The translations under genes were made by a program, and so were the position numbers. The notes under the pieces are model-generated. The model was not told where the DNA came from. It saw only the letters and a list, made by a program, of their open reading frames with translations, and searched no databases. From NCBI RefSeq assembly GCF_012070565.1, contig NZ_JAAQRO010000022.1, positions 310,001 to 374,000 on the forward strand: a DNA stretch of 64,000 nucleotides. The letters run 5' to 3'. Shown here one piece after another: positions 50,560-60,159 of this stretch; within the stretch, counting starts at the first letter, position 1; the number at the start of each line of letters is the position of its first letter. The stretch comes from Anaerosporobacter faecicola. Lineage in GTDB: Bacteria; Bacillota; Clostridia; Lachnospirales; Lachnospiraceae.

Positions 50560-52233
50560 TTATATAAGATAAACCCTCGCTTCATATGGGCTAAGTTCTC
50601 CCGGAATCCATCTAGTGTCATTCCAAAGTACAAGATTTTCCTTCATTTCTGTGAATCCTGGTATGACTACAGGTATACTTTCCTTACTAAAATTACACAA
50701 TACATATAGTTCTTGATCTTGGTACTTTCTCTTATAGGCAAAGACTTGCGGATCCTTTGGTAATAAAGATTCATACGTTCCATAGATGACAATCAAATGC
50801 TCCTTGCGGAAACGAATTAATTTTCGGTAGTAATGTAGAACAGAATCCTTGTCCTTTCTTTGTATCTCCACATTAAACTGTGTATAATTTGGATTAGCTT
50901 CAATCCAAGGGGTTCCTTCTGTAAATCCTCCGTTTGCTTCTCCATTCCACTGCATCGGTGTTCTGGCATTATCACGGCTGGATTTTTGAATTCTCGCAAA
51001 TGCTTCTTCTGGATTCATTCCAATCTGTTCTACAAAATCCTTGTATTGATTCAAGCATTCAATATCTCTATATTGAGATATGGAGGAGAATTCCACATTG
51101 GTCATACCGATTTCTTCCCCCTGATAAATATATGGTGTCCCTTGTAATAAATGTAAGCATGTTCCAAGCATCTTCGCTGACTTATCATGATATTCACCAT
51201 CATTTCCCCAACGACTTACGATACGTGGTTGATCGTGATTGTTCCAATATAAGCTGTTCCAACCAATGCCATCTAAACCTGTCTGCCATTTGCTTAGAAC
51301 ATTCTTAAGATTCACTAGATCCAATGGATTCTTCGTCCATTTTCCATAAGGACCTTCATCAACACACATATGCTCAAACTGAAACACCATATTCAATTCA
51401 TCTGCATCAAATCCCACATATTGCTTGGCTTGCTCTACCGTTACAGCTGGCGCTTCCCCTACTGTAATCACATCATACTTCGATAAAACCTCTTTGTTCA
51501 TTTCCTGTAAATATTCATGTACATGTGGTCCATTCATAACGTAAGGAGTAAAATCACCATATTGTCCACCATGTTTTTCTCCATCTGGTAAACCAGGTAC
51601 TTTTGATATCATATTAATGACATCCATACGGAATCCATCAACACCTTTATCAAGCCACCAACGCATCATGGAAAATACTTCTTCCCGTAATTTCTTGTTA
51701 TCCCAGTTTAGATCCGGCTGTTTTGGCGAGAAGGTATGAAGATAGTACTCTCCTGTGGTTTCATCCTTTTTCCATGCCGAACCGCCGAAACTACCACCCC
51801 AGTTGTTTGGCTCTTTCCCATCTTTTCCTTCTCTCCATATATAGTAATCACGATACGGATTTTCCTTTGATTTGCGGCTTTCCATGAACCATGCATGTTC
51901 ATCAGAGGAATGATTAACAACAAGATCCAGCATGATCTTCAAGCCATGTTCATGTGCTTGCCTTAACAGTTCATCAAAGTCCTCCATTGTTCCGAATTCA
52001 TTCATAATTGCCTGATAGTCACTAATATCATACCCATTATCATCATTTGGCGATTGAAAGATAGGGCTTAGCCAAATTACATCAATTCCTAACCATTGCA
52101 AATATGGCAAACGTCTAATAATCCCCTGCAAATCTCCAATTCCATCTCCATTGCTATCCTGAAAACTTCTTGGATAAATTTGATATACAACACTTTCTTT
52201 CCACCAAGTCTTTTCTTTACTTTTCTGTCCCAT
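50560..52233 (-). CDS. GH13_31 oligo-1,6-glucosidase/alpha-glucosidase
   Basis: 557 residues. QIYPRSFQDSNGDGIGDLQG at the N-terminus, nucleophile Asp204 in GFRMDVINMI, acid/base Glu260 in VGEAPAV and NNHDQPR are the four conserved GH13 regions. The residue after the nucleophile is Val, which in this subfamily goes with alpha-1,6 specificity (isomaltose, panose), whereas Ala marks maltase types. It releases glucose from isomalto-oligosaccharides in the cytoplasm. It follows the fructokinase gene by 120 bases on the same strand. Confidence 0.87.
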   Translation of the reverse strand: MGQKSKEKTWWKESVVYQIYPRSFQDSNGDGIGDLQGIIRRLPYLQWLGIDVIWLSPIFQSPNDDNGYDISDYQAIMNEFGTMEDFDELLRQAHEHGLKIMLDLVVNHSSDEHAWFMESRKSKENPYRDYYIWREGKDGKEPNNWGGSFGGSAWKKDETTGEYYLHTFSPKQPDLNWDNKKLREEVFSMMRWWLDKGVDGFRMDVINMISKVPGLPDGEKHGGQYGDFTPYVMNGPHVHEYLQEMNKEVLSKYDVITVGEAPAVTVEQAKQYVGFDADELNMVFQFEHMCVDEGPYGKWTKNPLDLVNLKNVLSKWQTGLDGIGWNSLYWNNHDQPRIVSRWGNDGEYHDKSAKMLGTCLHLLQGTPYIYQGEEIGMTNVEFSSISQYRDIECLNQYKDFVEQIGMNPEEAFARIQKSSRDNARTPMQWNGEANGGFTEGTPWIEANPNYTQFNVEIQRKDKDSVLHYYRKLIRFRKEHLIVIYGTYESLLPKDPQVFAYKRKYQDQELYVLCNFSKESIPVVIPGFTEMKENLVLWNDTRWIPGELSPYEARVYLI

Positions 52234-52355
52234 ACGTATGTCCTCTCTATTTACTGCTTTAAATTGCTTCCTTGTTTTTGCTTCTGTTTATTGCTACTTT
52301 TTACTCTTTTTCCTCTGCATTCCCTTCATACTCGGAGAGCAACCTTAGCCAACAA

Positions 52356-53312
52356 CTATCCCAAAAGTTCCTGTACTTGCTCCATACTTGGTAATGCACT
52401 GATCGCTCCTCGTTTTCGAACCGTTAAACTACCAACCGCATTTCCTACTTTAATACAATGGGCAATTTCCTCCAATGTACATGCTGTATACGGCTTCTTG
52501 AACTCGGTCAATGTTTTCACAAAACCACCAGTAAAAGAATCCCCCGCTGCAGTGGTGTCCACTGGTTTTTCAACGGCAAACCCTTTGTGTATCACTTTTC
52601 CCTGATCGGTGTAGGCAACACATCCCTCTCCGCCTTTTGTAACCAATAGAATACCAATGTTGTACTGCTCTTTCATTGTAAGTGCTGCTTTATCGATCTC
52701 TTTGCAATCCATCAAAAAACATAATTCTTCATCGGAAACCTTTACAATATGACAATACTTCAATGCTTTTTTTACGCATTCTTTCATCTCTTTTGGATCT
52801 TTCCACAAATTAAAGCGAAGATTTGGATCGAATATGACTGGTACACCCTGTTTCTTCGCTTCATCTAAGCAGGTAAAACTCATATCTCGACTGGTTCCCT
52901 CCGCCATTAATACACTACTTAGGAAGAAATACTGTGTATCTGATAAGATGGAGAGATCATACATACTCGCATCCATCATCGTGTCCGCACCATACTGTCG
53001 ATAGAAACTAAAGGAACGTTCTCCCGCTTCATCTAATCCAACAAATGCTAATGTTGTCTTATATTCTTTTGATAAATAGACCTGTGAACAGTCCACATGT
53101 TCCCGTTCCACAATCTTCTTCAATGCCTGTCCAAACATATCGTCCCCTACCTGGGATAAGAAAGCCACGTTTCCTCCAAGTTTTGAAACTGCACATGCCA
53201 TATTGGCAGGTCCACCACCAGGATTTCGTTCAAAACATGGATTTCCATGGTCTGACGTTCCTGACGGTGTAAAATCTACAAGCAATTCTCCTAATGCTAC
53301 CACATCGTACAT
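52356..53312 (-). CDS. Fructokinase (PfkB/ribokinase family)
   Basis: 318 residues. PfkB signatures: NPGGGPANMACAVSKLGG at the N-terminus and DTTAAGDSFTGGF near the C-terminus with the catalytic Asp. AAAGGAG before ATG 53312 sets the start (MYDVVALGELLVDFTP), ten codons inside the longest frame. In this locus it would phosphorylate the fructose released by sucrose phosphorylase and GH32. It is the first gene after the LacI terminator and so needs its own promoter, presumably in 53313-53440. Confidence 0.88.
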   Translation of the reverse strand: MYDVVALGELLVDFTPSGTSDHGNPCFERNPGGGPANMACAVSKLGGNVAFLSQVGDDMFGQALKKIVEREHVDCSQVYLSKEYKTTLAFVGLDEAGERSFSFYRQYGADTMMDASMYDLSILSDTQYFFLSSVLMAEGTSRDMSFTCLDEAKKQGVPVIFDPNLRFNLWKDPKEMKECVKKALKYCHIVKVSDEELCFLMDCKEIDKAALTMKEQYNIGILLVTKGGEGCVAYTDQGKVIHKGFAVEKPVDTTAAGDSFTGGFVKTLTEFKKPYTACTLEEIAHCIKVGNAVGSLTVRKRGAISALPSMEQVQELLG

Positions 53313-53440
53313 AAGACATTCTCCTTTACGCACTATAATCAATTTGTCACTTAATATAATCTATATTCCTGTCCTAGCACTCTAAAAAGTACCCACTTTT
53401 TTTAATAAATGTGGGCTTTTGACAACCTAAGCAGTAATCT

Positions 53441-53475
53441 AAAAACAGCCTATCTCTTAACGAAATAGACTGTTT
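53441..53475 (-). terminator. Rho-independent terminator after the LacI-family gene
   Basis: On the minus strand AACAGTCTATTTC pairs with GAGATAGGCTGTT (13 pairs, two G-U) over a five-base loop, followed by TTTTA. It starts about 12 bases after the stop codon and ends the upstream operon (binding protein to LacI). Confidence 0.8.
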
Positions 53476-53486
53476 ATCCTTCATTC

Positions 53487-54464
53487 TTACGTTGTTTCTC
53501 TCTTCACCAATGATACGGGTAGTTGAATTCGGGAAGGAACCATGGTGTCATCGACACATTTGATCAAGCACTCAATAGCTTCCTTTGCCATCTCTTTGAT
53601 TGGCTGATGAATGGTTGTAATAGCCGGGCAAGCCAGGGAAGCGATGTTGACATCGTCAAATCCAACGATTCTTAAATCCTTTGGAACAAGGCGATTCATC
53701 TTACTTGCCACTTGTATTACTTGCGCCGCAATGAGATCACTGCTGGCGAATATTCCATCCACTTCCGGATTCTTGGTCAAAATCTGTTCGATCAACGCAT
53801 GATATTCCATATAGAGATAATTATCTTCCTTGCACTCAACTTCCCAGTGAGAAATCTGTCGTTCTTCACAGACCTTAACAAATCCCTGGCACCGTGCATC
53901 TGCTGGCATGGCTTCATTCTCAATTCCTGATATATGAACCAGGTTCTTACAGCCGCATGCAATCAAATGCTCTGCTGCTAAGACACCTCCCAGATAATTA
54001 TCACATTCCACACTTGTTGTCCCTACATCAACTGGTCTCTCTATACTCACTACTGGTATGTTCAAAGATATGAATTTTCCTATATCAACAGAACTTGAGC
54101 ATAAGATGATTCCAGCTACACGATGAGATTGAAACATCTCCAAATAGTCTATTTCTTTTTCGAACTTTGCATGGGAATTGCAAAGCATAATTTTATAATC
54201 TCTTTTTGCAGCTTCTCTCTCCAAGCAACCAATCAATTTCGCAAAGTATGGGTGTTCAATATGAGGAACAATAATTCCAATGCTATTGCTTTTTTGTTTG
54301 GATAACGATCTTGCGATCTCATTGGGTTGATAATTCAATTCTTTCATCGCTGCATAAACTTTTTCTCTTGTTTCTTCACTGATATATCCGCGATTATTAA
54401 GTACACGAGATACCGTTGTCACTGTGACGCCGGATTTTGCAGCTACGTCCTTTAACGTTGCCAT
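53487..54464 (-). CDS. LacI-family sucrose/raffinose repressor
   Basis: 325 residues. HTH ATLKDVAAKSGVTVTTVSRV and hinge helix EIARSLSKQKS are canonical; the periplasmic-binding-protein fold contains IGIIVPHIEHPYFAKLI and VDGIFASSDLIAAQV. The ATG follows the GH32 stop codon directly (TAAATG), with AAGGAGAAAT inside the GH32 end, so it is coupled. A near-palindrome TCAATCGGTTGA at 59365-59376, over the -35 of the operon promoter, has the CpG centre typical of LacI-family operators. Confidence 0.88.
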   Translation of the reverse strand: MATLKDVAAKSGVTVTTVSRVLNNRGYISEETREKVYAAMKELNYQPNEIARSLSKQKSNSIGIIVPHIEHPYFAKLIGCLEREAAKRDYKIMLCNSHAKFEKEIDYLEMFQSHRVAGIILCSSSVDIGKFISLNIPVVSIERPVDVGTTSVECDNYLGGVLAAEHLIACGCKNLVHISGIENEAMPADARCQGFVKVCEERQISHWEVECKEDNYLYMEYHALIEQILTKNPEVDGIFASSDLIAAQVIQVASKMNRLVPKDLRIVGFDDVNIASLACPAITTIHQPIKEMAKEAIECLIKCVDDTMVPSRIQLPVSLVKRETT

Positions 54465-56018
54465 TTATTTCTCCTTTTCTAACTCATATATGTTTATATT
54501 ACGTTCATGCGTTCCTTGCACAGATTGTAATTCTATTTTACCAGTAAGTGGTTGTTCTGGCAATTCATAAACGATATATATAGTAGCATTTTGAGCAGTA
54601 AGCTCTATGATCGTCTCATCGATCAATAAGGAGAAATCCTTTAGAGGAATCTCTTCGTGTAAGAACACCGTATCCTCTTTGTATTGTATCTGTTTTTTAT
54701 CAAAATCCATATGAAGGCATTGGTCTCCAAGAAGTATATTAATCCTTCCCGATAATTCAGTGTCGCTTGACACTTCAATCTCGGTTACCCCTGTAACCGT
54801 TCCAATCTGGATCGTATTCTCACTGGTTAACTGTATCTTCTTCCTTTTTCTTCTCGCATCTCTATATTCCTGACAATATGGTTGTTGCAAATACCAAGCC
54901 CCCCTTATAGAAAGTAAACCAAGTTCCCTCGGGATTCCCATTGCACCCGTATATGGACGGTCCAGGAACTTTGCTCGCAACCATGGAATGGATATCATCC
55001 GATCTATTACTCCTGCTATGGTCTGTGCTGCATATGGTAAATGTGTCTGATATCCGCATCGTTTTCCCTGCTCCAGGGTAAAGGTAAATCCATCAAAATC
55101 ACCTACATAATAGAATCCATCTGCACACCAGAATACCCATTTTTTCTCTCGCTCTCCTTCTACAGACAATGGGAAGAGATCAGGACATTCAAAGGCGTCT
55201 TCGAGAATGAGACGTTGTGAAATTGTAAATTCTGTAAGATTTGTACTTCGTAAAATTGCAAATTCATGATCCTTTAACCATAAGACCATGATATAGGCTT
55301 TGCTTTCCTCATGCCAGAATACTTTTGGATCACGATTTTCCTTCTCAATGGTCGGTACAACAAACGTTTTCTCCTTCTTTAAGGTTTTTCCATGATCTAG
55401 GCTGTAAGCCAGACGCTGTGTAAACAGTTTTTCTTTCGACCATGGTGTCGTTCCACCTGCTGCAGAGTAGTAAAAGAGTAAGGCAGCCTCTGGTAAGTTC
55501 AAAAGTTTCCGCTCATTACGGATTCCACTTCCCGAGAACATCATTCCCTCTTCGTCCGGCCACATTACCGTATCTAGCTGTGTCCAATGAAGTAGATCCT
55601 TACTAACCGCATGTCCCCAACTCATGTTGTCCCATTCCACATCAAACGGATTGTATTGAAAATACAAGTGATACACCCCATCTTGATAAACCAATCCATT
55701 GGGATCATTGATCCACCCTGTATTGGCAGTAAAATGAATTTCTGGCCGATTAACTTGTTGTGTTTCATAACGGCTCTCTTCCTGGCGAATTCCCTGGTAG
55801 AAACTTTCTTCCTCTATTCCATCGAAAAGAAGCGTTTTCCCTTGATAATCTCTTACTCCAATGGTTGCATAAAAATCACAAGAATCCTTGTTCGCAATAG
55901 GAACCATCACTTCCGTAATTTTTTCCTGGTCTGCCGCAATGGTTAGTAATTTCTTTTCGCCTTGCTTCTTCACTGGTATCCATAGATATGGTTTTCGTAT
56001 CTCTATAGCAAATATCAT
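54465..56018 (-). CDS. GH32 beta-fructofuranosidase (sucrose hydrolase)
   Basis: 517 residues. Nucleophile Asp105 in GWINDPNGLVYQDGVYHLY, transition-state stabiliser in NRDPKVFW, and acid/base in FECPDLFPL, followed by the C-terminal beta-sandwich. About 90 residues precede the catalytic domain, longer than typical ScrB, and form a beta-rich extension. No signal peptide, so it hydrolyses imported sucrose, raffinose or short fructans. It lies between the importer permease and LacI genes and overlaps neither. Confidence 0.9.
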   Translation of the reverse strand: MIFAIEIRKPYLWIPVKKQGEKKLLTIAADQEKITEVMVPIANKDSCDFYATIGVRDYQGKTLLFDGIEEESFYQGIRQEESRYETQQVNRPEIHFTANTGWINDPNGLVYQDGVYHLYFQYNPFDVEWDNMSWGHAVSKDLLHWTQLDTVMWPDEEGMMFSGSGIRNERKLLNLPEAALLFYYSAAGGTTPWSKEKLFTQRLAYSLDHGKTLKKEKTFVVPTIEKENRDPKVFWHEESKAYIMVLWLKDHEFAILRSTNLTEFTISQRLILEDAFECPDLFPLSVEGEREKKWVFWCADGFYYVGDFDGFTFTLEQGKRCGYQTHLPYAAQTIAGVIDRMISIPWLRAKFLDRPYTGAMGIPRELGLLSIRGAWYLQQPYCQEYRDARRKRKKIQLTSENTIQIGTVTGVTEIEVSSDTELSGRINILLGDQCLHMDFDKKQIQYKEDTVFLHEEIPLKDFSLLIDETIIELTAQNATIYIVYELPEQPLTGKIELQSVQGTHERNINIYELEKEK

Positions 56019-56045
56019 TTTCTTACCCCCATTTGCTGTATGTTC

Positions 56046-56906
56046 TTATGATTTTACTGCACCTGAAACCACACCACTAATAATGTATTTTTGAAGGAAT
56101 ACGTACAAGATCAGGATTGGTGCCACGGTTAATACAAGCGCTGCCATGATTGTACCTAAATCAGCTGAATACGTTCCATAAAACTTATATGTGGATAATG
56201 GTAACGTTAATAATTTTTCTTTTGTTAATACAAGTGATGGTAAAAGGAAGTCATTCCAGAATGCAAGTACATTAAGGATTACCAATGTTGCTGTTGTCGG
56301 CTTTAACAAAGGAAAGATGATTTTAAAGAATGTTTTCGTTCTAGAACAACCATCGATATATGCCGCTTCTTCTAGTGCAATTGGAATATTACTCTTAATA
56401 AATCCGTGGAAGATAAATACGGACATACTAATAGCAAAACCAACGTGCATAAAGATTAAGGTCACTCTGCTATTCAGCATTCCTAGCTTCGCACCATAGA
56501 TGGAAACTAATGGAATCATGATCGCCTGGAATGGAATAATCATAGAAGCGACCATCAATGAAAAGAAAATCTTTGAAAGCAGGTTATTCACTCTGACATA
56601 ATAATACGCTGTCATTGCCGCCAAGATGATAACAATCACGGTAGCCGATAAGGTAACAAACATAGAATTGGTAAATGCTTTCGCAAAGTCCATCTTCTCA
56701 TATGCTTTTACAAAGTTGTCAAAGTTCAGTCCCTGTTCACTAAGTAACTTCAACGGAGTTTTAATGATTTCTTTTTTCGTTTTCAGCGAGTTAATTACAA
56801 TAAAGATAAATGGAAACATATAGAGTAGAAATACAAGTACAAGTAAGGTATAGATTCCGATGTTTTTAATTCTAGTCTTTGTTCCGCCGATATGATTCTT
56901 CGCCAT
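56046..56906 (-). CDS. Carbohydrate ABC transporter permease (MalG/MsmG type)
   Basis: 286 residues, six membrane segments, EAA loop ALEEAAYIDGCSRTKTFFKI. The start overlaps the stop of the preceding permease by one base (TAATG), the tightest coupling in the operon. With its partner it forms the sucrose/raffinose importer channel; an ATPase is not encoded here. Confidence 0.88.
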   Translation of the reverse strand: MAKNHIGGTKTRIKNIGIYTLLVLVFLLYMFPFIFIVINSLKTKKEIIKTPLKLLSEQGLNFDNFVKAYEKMDFAKAFTNSMFVTLSATVIVIILAAMTAYYYVRVNNLLSKIFFSLMVASMIIPFQAIMIPLVSIYGAKLGMLNSRVTLIFMHVGFAISMSVFIFHGFIKSNIPIALEEAAYIDGCSRTKTFFKIIFPLLKPTTATLVILNVLAFWNDFLLPSLVLTKEKLLTLPLSTYKFYGTYSADLGTIMAALVLTVAPILILYVFLQKYIISGVVSGAVKS

Positions 56907-57787
56907 TATGCCTCCACCTCTTTTCTCTTACCTAAATAGATCTGTACACCACTGATGATGGCAACCATAAGGAATAAGAATAATGCTTCCGCTTGCCCTA
57001 CTCCATACTGTCTAGAGGTAAATGCTTTGTTATATACATGCATTGCTGCCATGATCGTTGATCCATAAGGTTCTCCTCCTGTTAAGGATAAGTTTAGATC
57101 GTATACCATGAAGCTTCTTGATAAAGTAAGGAAGGTACAGATTACAAAAGATGGCATCATAAGTGGAATGGTGATATTCTTTAATTTCTGTATTCCAGTG
57201 GCTCCATCAATGCTGGCCGCTTCTAATACATCAGAAGAGATTCCTGTAAAACCAGCAATATAGATAATCATCATATATCCAGAAGTCTGCCAAACGGTAA
57301 CAATGACCATTGCCCAGAATGCTTTTGTTGGGTCAGCAAGGAAGGATTTTGATAAAAAACCAATCCCTGTTGTATTTCCGATATTAACAAGTACCCTTGA
57401 AAATACAAATTGCCAAATAAATCCCAGAATTACTCCGCCGATTAAGTTTGGTGTAAAAAATCCAGTACGGAAGAAACCTACCCCTTTTAACTTGCTAGTA
57501 AGTACATATGCCAAGAAAAATGCTACCACATTAACAAATAACACACTACATACAACATACTTCAACGTAAGTAATAAAGCCTTCCAGAATTCTGCATCTT
57601 TGAATACATTCACATAGTTATCGAAACCAACTAGATTCGACGCATTCGATATACCATTCCAATCAGTGAATGTCAAATATAGACCATATAGAAATGGGAT
57701 AATTACCACTGCTACGAATACAAATATGCCTGGTAATGCGAATATCCCAAAAGTCTTGAGTCCCTCTTTCTTATCTTTAATCCTCAT
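56906..57787 (-). CDS. Carbohydrate ABC transporter permease (MalF/MsmF type)
   Basis: 293 residues, six membrane segments and EAA loop VLEAASIDGATGIQKLKNI. GGAAGAGAA precedes the ATG. It follows the binding-protein gene by about 105 bases, in which ACTGGGAGCGGCTT-like sequence pairs with AAACAGAAAATGGGAGT only weakly. Its role is as the MsmF-type subunit of the importer. Confidence 0.87.
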   Translation of the reverse strand: MRIKDKKEGLKTFGIFALPGIFVFVAVVIIPFLYGLYLTFTDWNGISNASNLVGFDNYVNVFKDAEFWKALLLTLKYVVCSVLFVNVVAFFLAYVLTSKLKGVGFFRTGFFTPNLIGGVILGFIWQFVFSRVLVNIGNTTGIGFLSKSFLADPTKAFWAMVIVTVWQTSGYMMIIYIAGFTGISSDVLEAASIDGATGIQKLKNITIPLMMPSFVICTFLTLSRSFMVYDLNLSLTGGEPYGSTIMAAMHVYNKAFTSRQYGVGQAEALFLFLMVAIISGVQIYLGKRKEVEA

Positions 57788-57892
57788 TGTTCTCTTCCTT
57801 CCCTATAAACAGAAAATGGGAGTGCATAAATCTCTTTAAGCCGCTCCCAGTTTTTTCTGTTAACTATATTTTCATGATACGAATCGTTCTTT

Positions 57893-59197
57893 TTATTCGC
57901 TTTGAGAAGTCCAGTAATCTTCAATTGATTTTTCTAACTCGTCTTTTGTACTTTCTCCAGCAAGATATTTTTGCATTGCTGCACCAAGAACTGACCAGTG
58001 ATCACCAGGAACAATTGCTGCTGCTGTAAATACTTTATCCGTGCTCATCGCTTGTTTAATCGCTTGACCAAGTGGATCGCTTGGTTCAAATGCATTGTTT
58101 GCTGCAACTGGAATGATGCTACAATCTTCCACTAATCCCTTTTGCCCTTCTTCATCATATACAAGATAATTCAAGAAATCTTTTGCTGCCTGAATTTGTT
58201 CATCAGAAGCTTTTTCTTTATCAATCATAACTTGCTTTGATGCACAAGCTTGAATCTGGTTATTTGCAAAATCAGAAGTATCATTGCCTAATACATATGG
58301 AATGAATCCATATTCATTGCCTTCGCCGCCAGCTTCTAAGAGATTTGGCCAAGCCCAAGAACCATTGAACCAGAATGCTGCATCTCCTTCTGCAAGAAAG
58401 ATTGGATCTTGTTCATATGTTGCTGCTAATGGCTCTGGATTATTTATATTATATTCTTTTAATAAATCAAATGTCTGTACAAATTGTTCAAAACGATCAT
58501 AATCCGCTAACTTTAAATCTCCGGATTTTAACTGGGCGATTACCTCTTCCCAGCCATTTGCTCCATCTTTCGTTTCATATACATATTGTAATTGATGTGC
58601 ACCTAATGACCAGTCTTCTTTTGAGATAACAATTGGATATTCCATACCAGCTGCTTTTAATTCTTCAAAGATTGCTTTTAAGGAATCATAAGAATTGATC
58701 GTACTTGGATCAAATTCTCTACCTAATGTCTCTTCAATTGCTGTCTTGTTGTAGATAATACCTCTACCTTCAATACAAAATGGGAAACTATATACCTTAC
58801 CATTCACTTCTGTGGTAAGACCTTCTACTTCTTTTATCCAGTCTTCAGAAGATAAATCAACTGCTTTTTCCTCTGCTAATTCTTTGACATCAGTGGTATC
58901 AAGAATTGCTAAGGTTGGTGGATTTCCTGCACTATACATACTTGAAATCTTTTGGAAAGGGGATTCACCAGATGCGCAAGCCATTACTTCAACACTAACA
59001 CCTGTTTTTGCTTCGTAACGTTTTGCAATTGTTTCAAGACCTTCTTGAATCTCTCCTTTTGAGTTTAATAAGGTAATTGCTACATTGCTCTTTCCAGTCG
59101 AGCTGTCACCAGAATCTTTTTTGCCGCATCCTGTTAAGGACGCCATAATCATGGAACCTACAAGTAATACTGAGATCATTTTTTTCATTTTTCTCAT
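57893..59197 (-). CDS. Sugar-binding lipoprotein (MsmE type)
   Basis: 434 residues. Signal peptide MRKMKKMISVLLVGSMIMAS followed by the lipobox LTGC. GGAGGG seven bases before ATG 59197 sets the start. The mature protein shows the family-1 binding fold (FPFCIEGRGIIYNKTAIEE; EGDAAFWFNGSWAWPNL). As the first gene of an operon with GH32 and LacI it is the receptor for sucrose/raffinose-type sugars. Confidence 0.88.
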   Translation of the reverse strand: MRKMKKMISVLLVGSMIMASLTGCGKKDSGDSSTGKSNVAITLLNSKGEIQEGLETIAKRYEAKTGVSVEVMACASGESPFQKISSMYSAGNPPTLAILDTTDVKELAEEKAVDLSSEDWIKEVEGLTTEVNGKVYSFPFCIEGRGIIYNKTAIEETLGREFDPSTINSYDSLKAIFEELKAAGMEYPIVISKEDWSLGAHQLQYVYETKDGANGWEEVIAQLKSGDLKLADYDRFEQFVQTFDLLKEYNINNPEPLAATYEQDPIFLAEGDAAFWFNGSWAWPNLLEAGGEGNEYGFIPYVLGNDTSDFANNQIQACASKQVMIDKEKASDEQIQAAKDFLNYLVYDEEGQKGLVEDCSIIPVAANNAFEPSDPLGQAIKQAMSTDKVFTAAAIVPGDHWSVLGAAMQKYLAGESTKDELEKSIEDYWTSQSE

Positions 59198-59339
59198 CCT
59201 TTTACCCTCCAAATATAAATCATTTTTTGAATCAACTTACTGGTTATAAGTATTTACCCTTTTACTATGCCCTATTCCCTTTTTCTGCTTCCGTTGTGCA
59301 AGTTGACTGTTTTTAGCTTCTGTTGTTTGCTATGTATGT

Positions 59340-59376
59340 ATATTATCATATGTGTTATAATATGTCAATCGGTTGA
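59340..59376 (-). promoter_or_regulatory. Promoter and LacI-type operator of the sucrose/raffinose operon
   Basis: On the minus strand TTGACA (complement of 59363-59368), exactly 17 bases, TAATAT (complement of 59340-59345). The near-palindrome TCAATCGGTTGA (59365-59376) overlaps the -35 and matches the TCAAYCGRTTGA-type dyad with a central CG seen in LacI-family operators. The leader to the binding-protein start is about 135 bases. The remaining stretch to 59600 is T-rich on the plus strand, with no gene recognised. Confidence 0.75.
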
Positions 59377-59650
59377 TATACAAATTATATAATTTTTTTA
59401 TTAAACAAATGAATATGTTAGGACATTTTTATAAACAAAAATACCATTTATTGCGTCTTTTATTTAATTTTCCTTGTTTTTTGCTCTTGTTCTTGGGTTT
59501 TTGTGATAGATTTAACAATTGTTTTACCATGTTTTGTATGTCATCCGTTTATCATATTAATTCAAACTTCGCAGTTCAATCGCTGCCAAAAACCTATCTT
59601 TTAAAGCGTTTAGGTACATTTTGCAATAAGGTTACTTCTTCTTTTACGAA

Positions 59651-59712
59651 AAAAGCGATTATCTTCCTGTATGTCAATTACTTTATGAACAAACAGGAAG
59701 ATAATCGCTTTT
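59651..59712. repeat. Long hairpin with 20-bp perfect stem (toxin-island hairpin 1)
   Basis: Arms AAAAGCGATTATCTTCCTGT (59651-59670) and its complement (59693-59712) flank a 22-base loop that begins ATGTCA and ends TGAACAA. With A- and T-runs at the base it can terminate both strands. Its loop is 16/22 identical to that of the hairpin at 60535-60601, while the stem sequence differs. Confidence 0.75.
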
Positions 59713-59810
59713 GAGTTCGGGTGGTTGAAGTCCATTTCATTTTTATCAAATGGAATACGTGCTCTATCGTTCGCCCTACTACCTAACTTTCCACGCTTAG
59801 AATATGACAT
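59661..59810 (-). pseudogene. Fragment of a toxin- or cassette-associated reading frame
   Basis: From ATG 59810, nine bases after the immunity-like gene, the frame reads MSYSKRGKLGSRANDRARIP, then FDKNEMDFNHPNSK, and runs into the long hairpin, where coding character stops. It looks like the 5' part or an internal piece of a polymorphic-toxin cassette cut at the hairpin. No family is recognised. Confidence 0.35.
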
Positions 59811-59819
59811 TAATCTTCT

Positions 59820-60158
59820 TTATTTTGTAATTTTTTTATCCACAATTTGACCAGACTCCGCTATTATCAATAAATTCAATCCTGCAAATGTAATTATACT
59901 TATATATTGGCTATCTCTTTTCCCAATTGATACAATTGTCTGCGGTACTAACGGCTTAATAATGTCATCTATTTCCCATATTTTATAACCAGTAAAATCA
60001 TATGCAACTAAATTATTCGTAGGATTCTCATTTGAATACTTATTTCTTATTACCAAACACTTTTCAAATTCTACAATTTCTGCAATCCTTTCATTGAATA
60101 TAATCTGTTTTTCACCAAAACAGATTATATTCTCTCTATATGTATATTCTTTATTCAT
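59820..60158 (-). CDS. Orphan immunity-like protein, coupled to a toxin tail
   Basis: 112 residues, acidic to neutral, beta-rich (IAEIVEFEKCLVIRNKY; NLVAYDFTGYKIWEIDDII; ISIITFAGLNLLIIAESGQI). No signal peptide. The size, composition and position fit an immunity protein of the beta-propeller-like or small beta type. ATG 60158 lies one base after the stop of the toxin tail at 60160 (TAA-A-ATG), with AGGTG just inside that tail. Without its full toxin it may protect against kin. Family not recognised. Confidence 0.55.
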   Translation of the reverse strand: MNKEYTYRENIICFGEKQIIFNERIAEIVEFEKCLVIRNKYSNENPTNNLVAYDFTGYKIWEIDDIIKPLVPQTIVSIGKRDSQYISIITFAGLNLLIIAESGQIVDKKITK

Positions 60159-60159
60159 T

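Noticed and set aside
59213-59339. CcpA (cre) site in the sucrose operon leader
   Set aside because: No match to the TGWAANCGNTWNCA-type consensus was found there or near 48240, where AACGCTTT lacks the flanking bases.
59373-59714. Plus-strand frame of 113 codons starting MIYKLYNFF
   Set aside because: Very T-rich and hydrophobic, no ribosome binding site, crosses the operon promoter of the opposite strand and hairpin 1. Chance frame.
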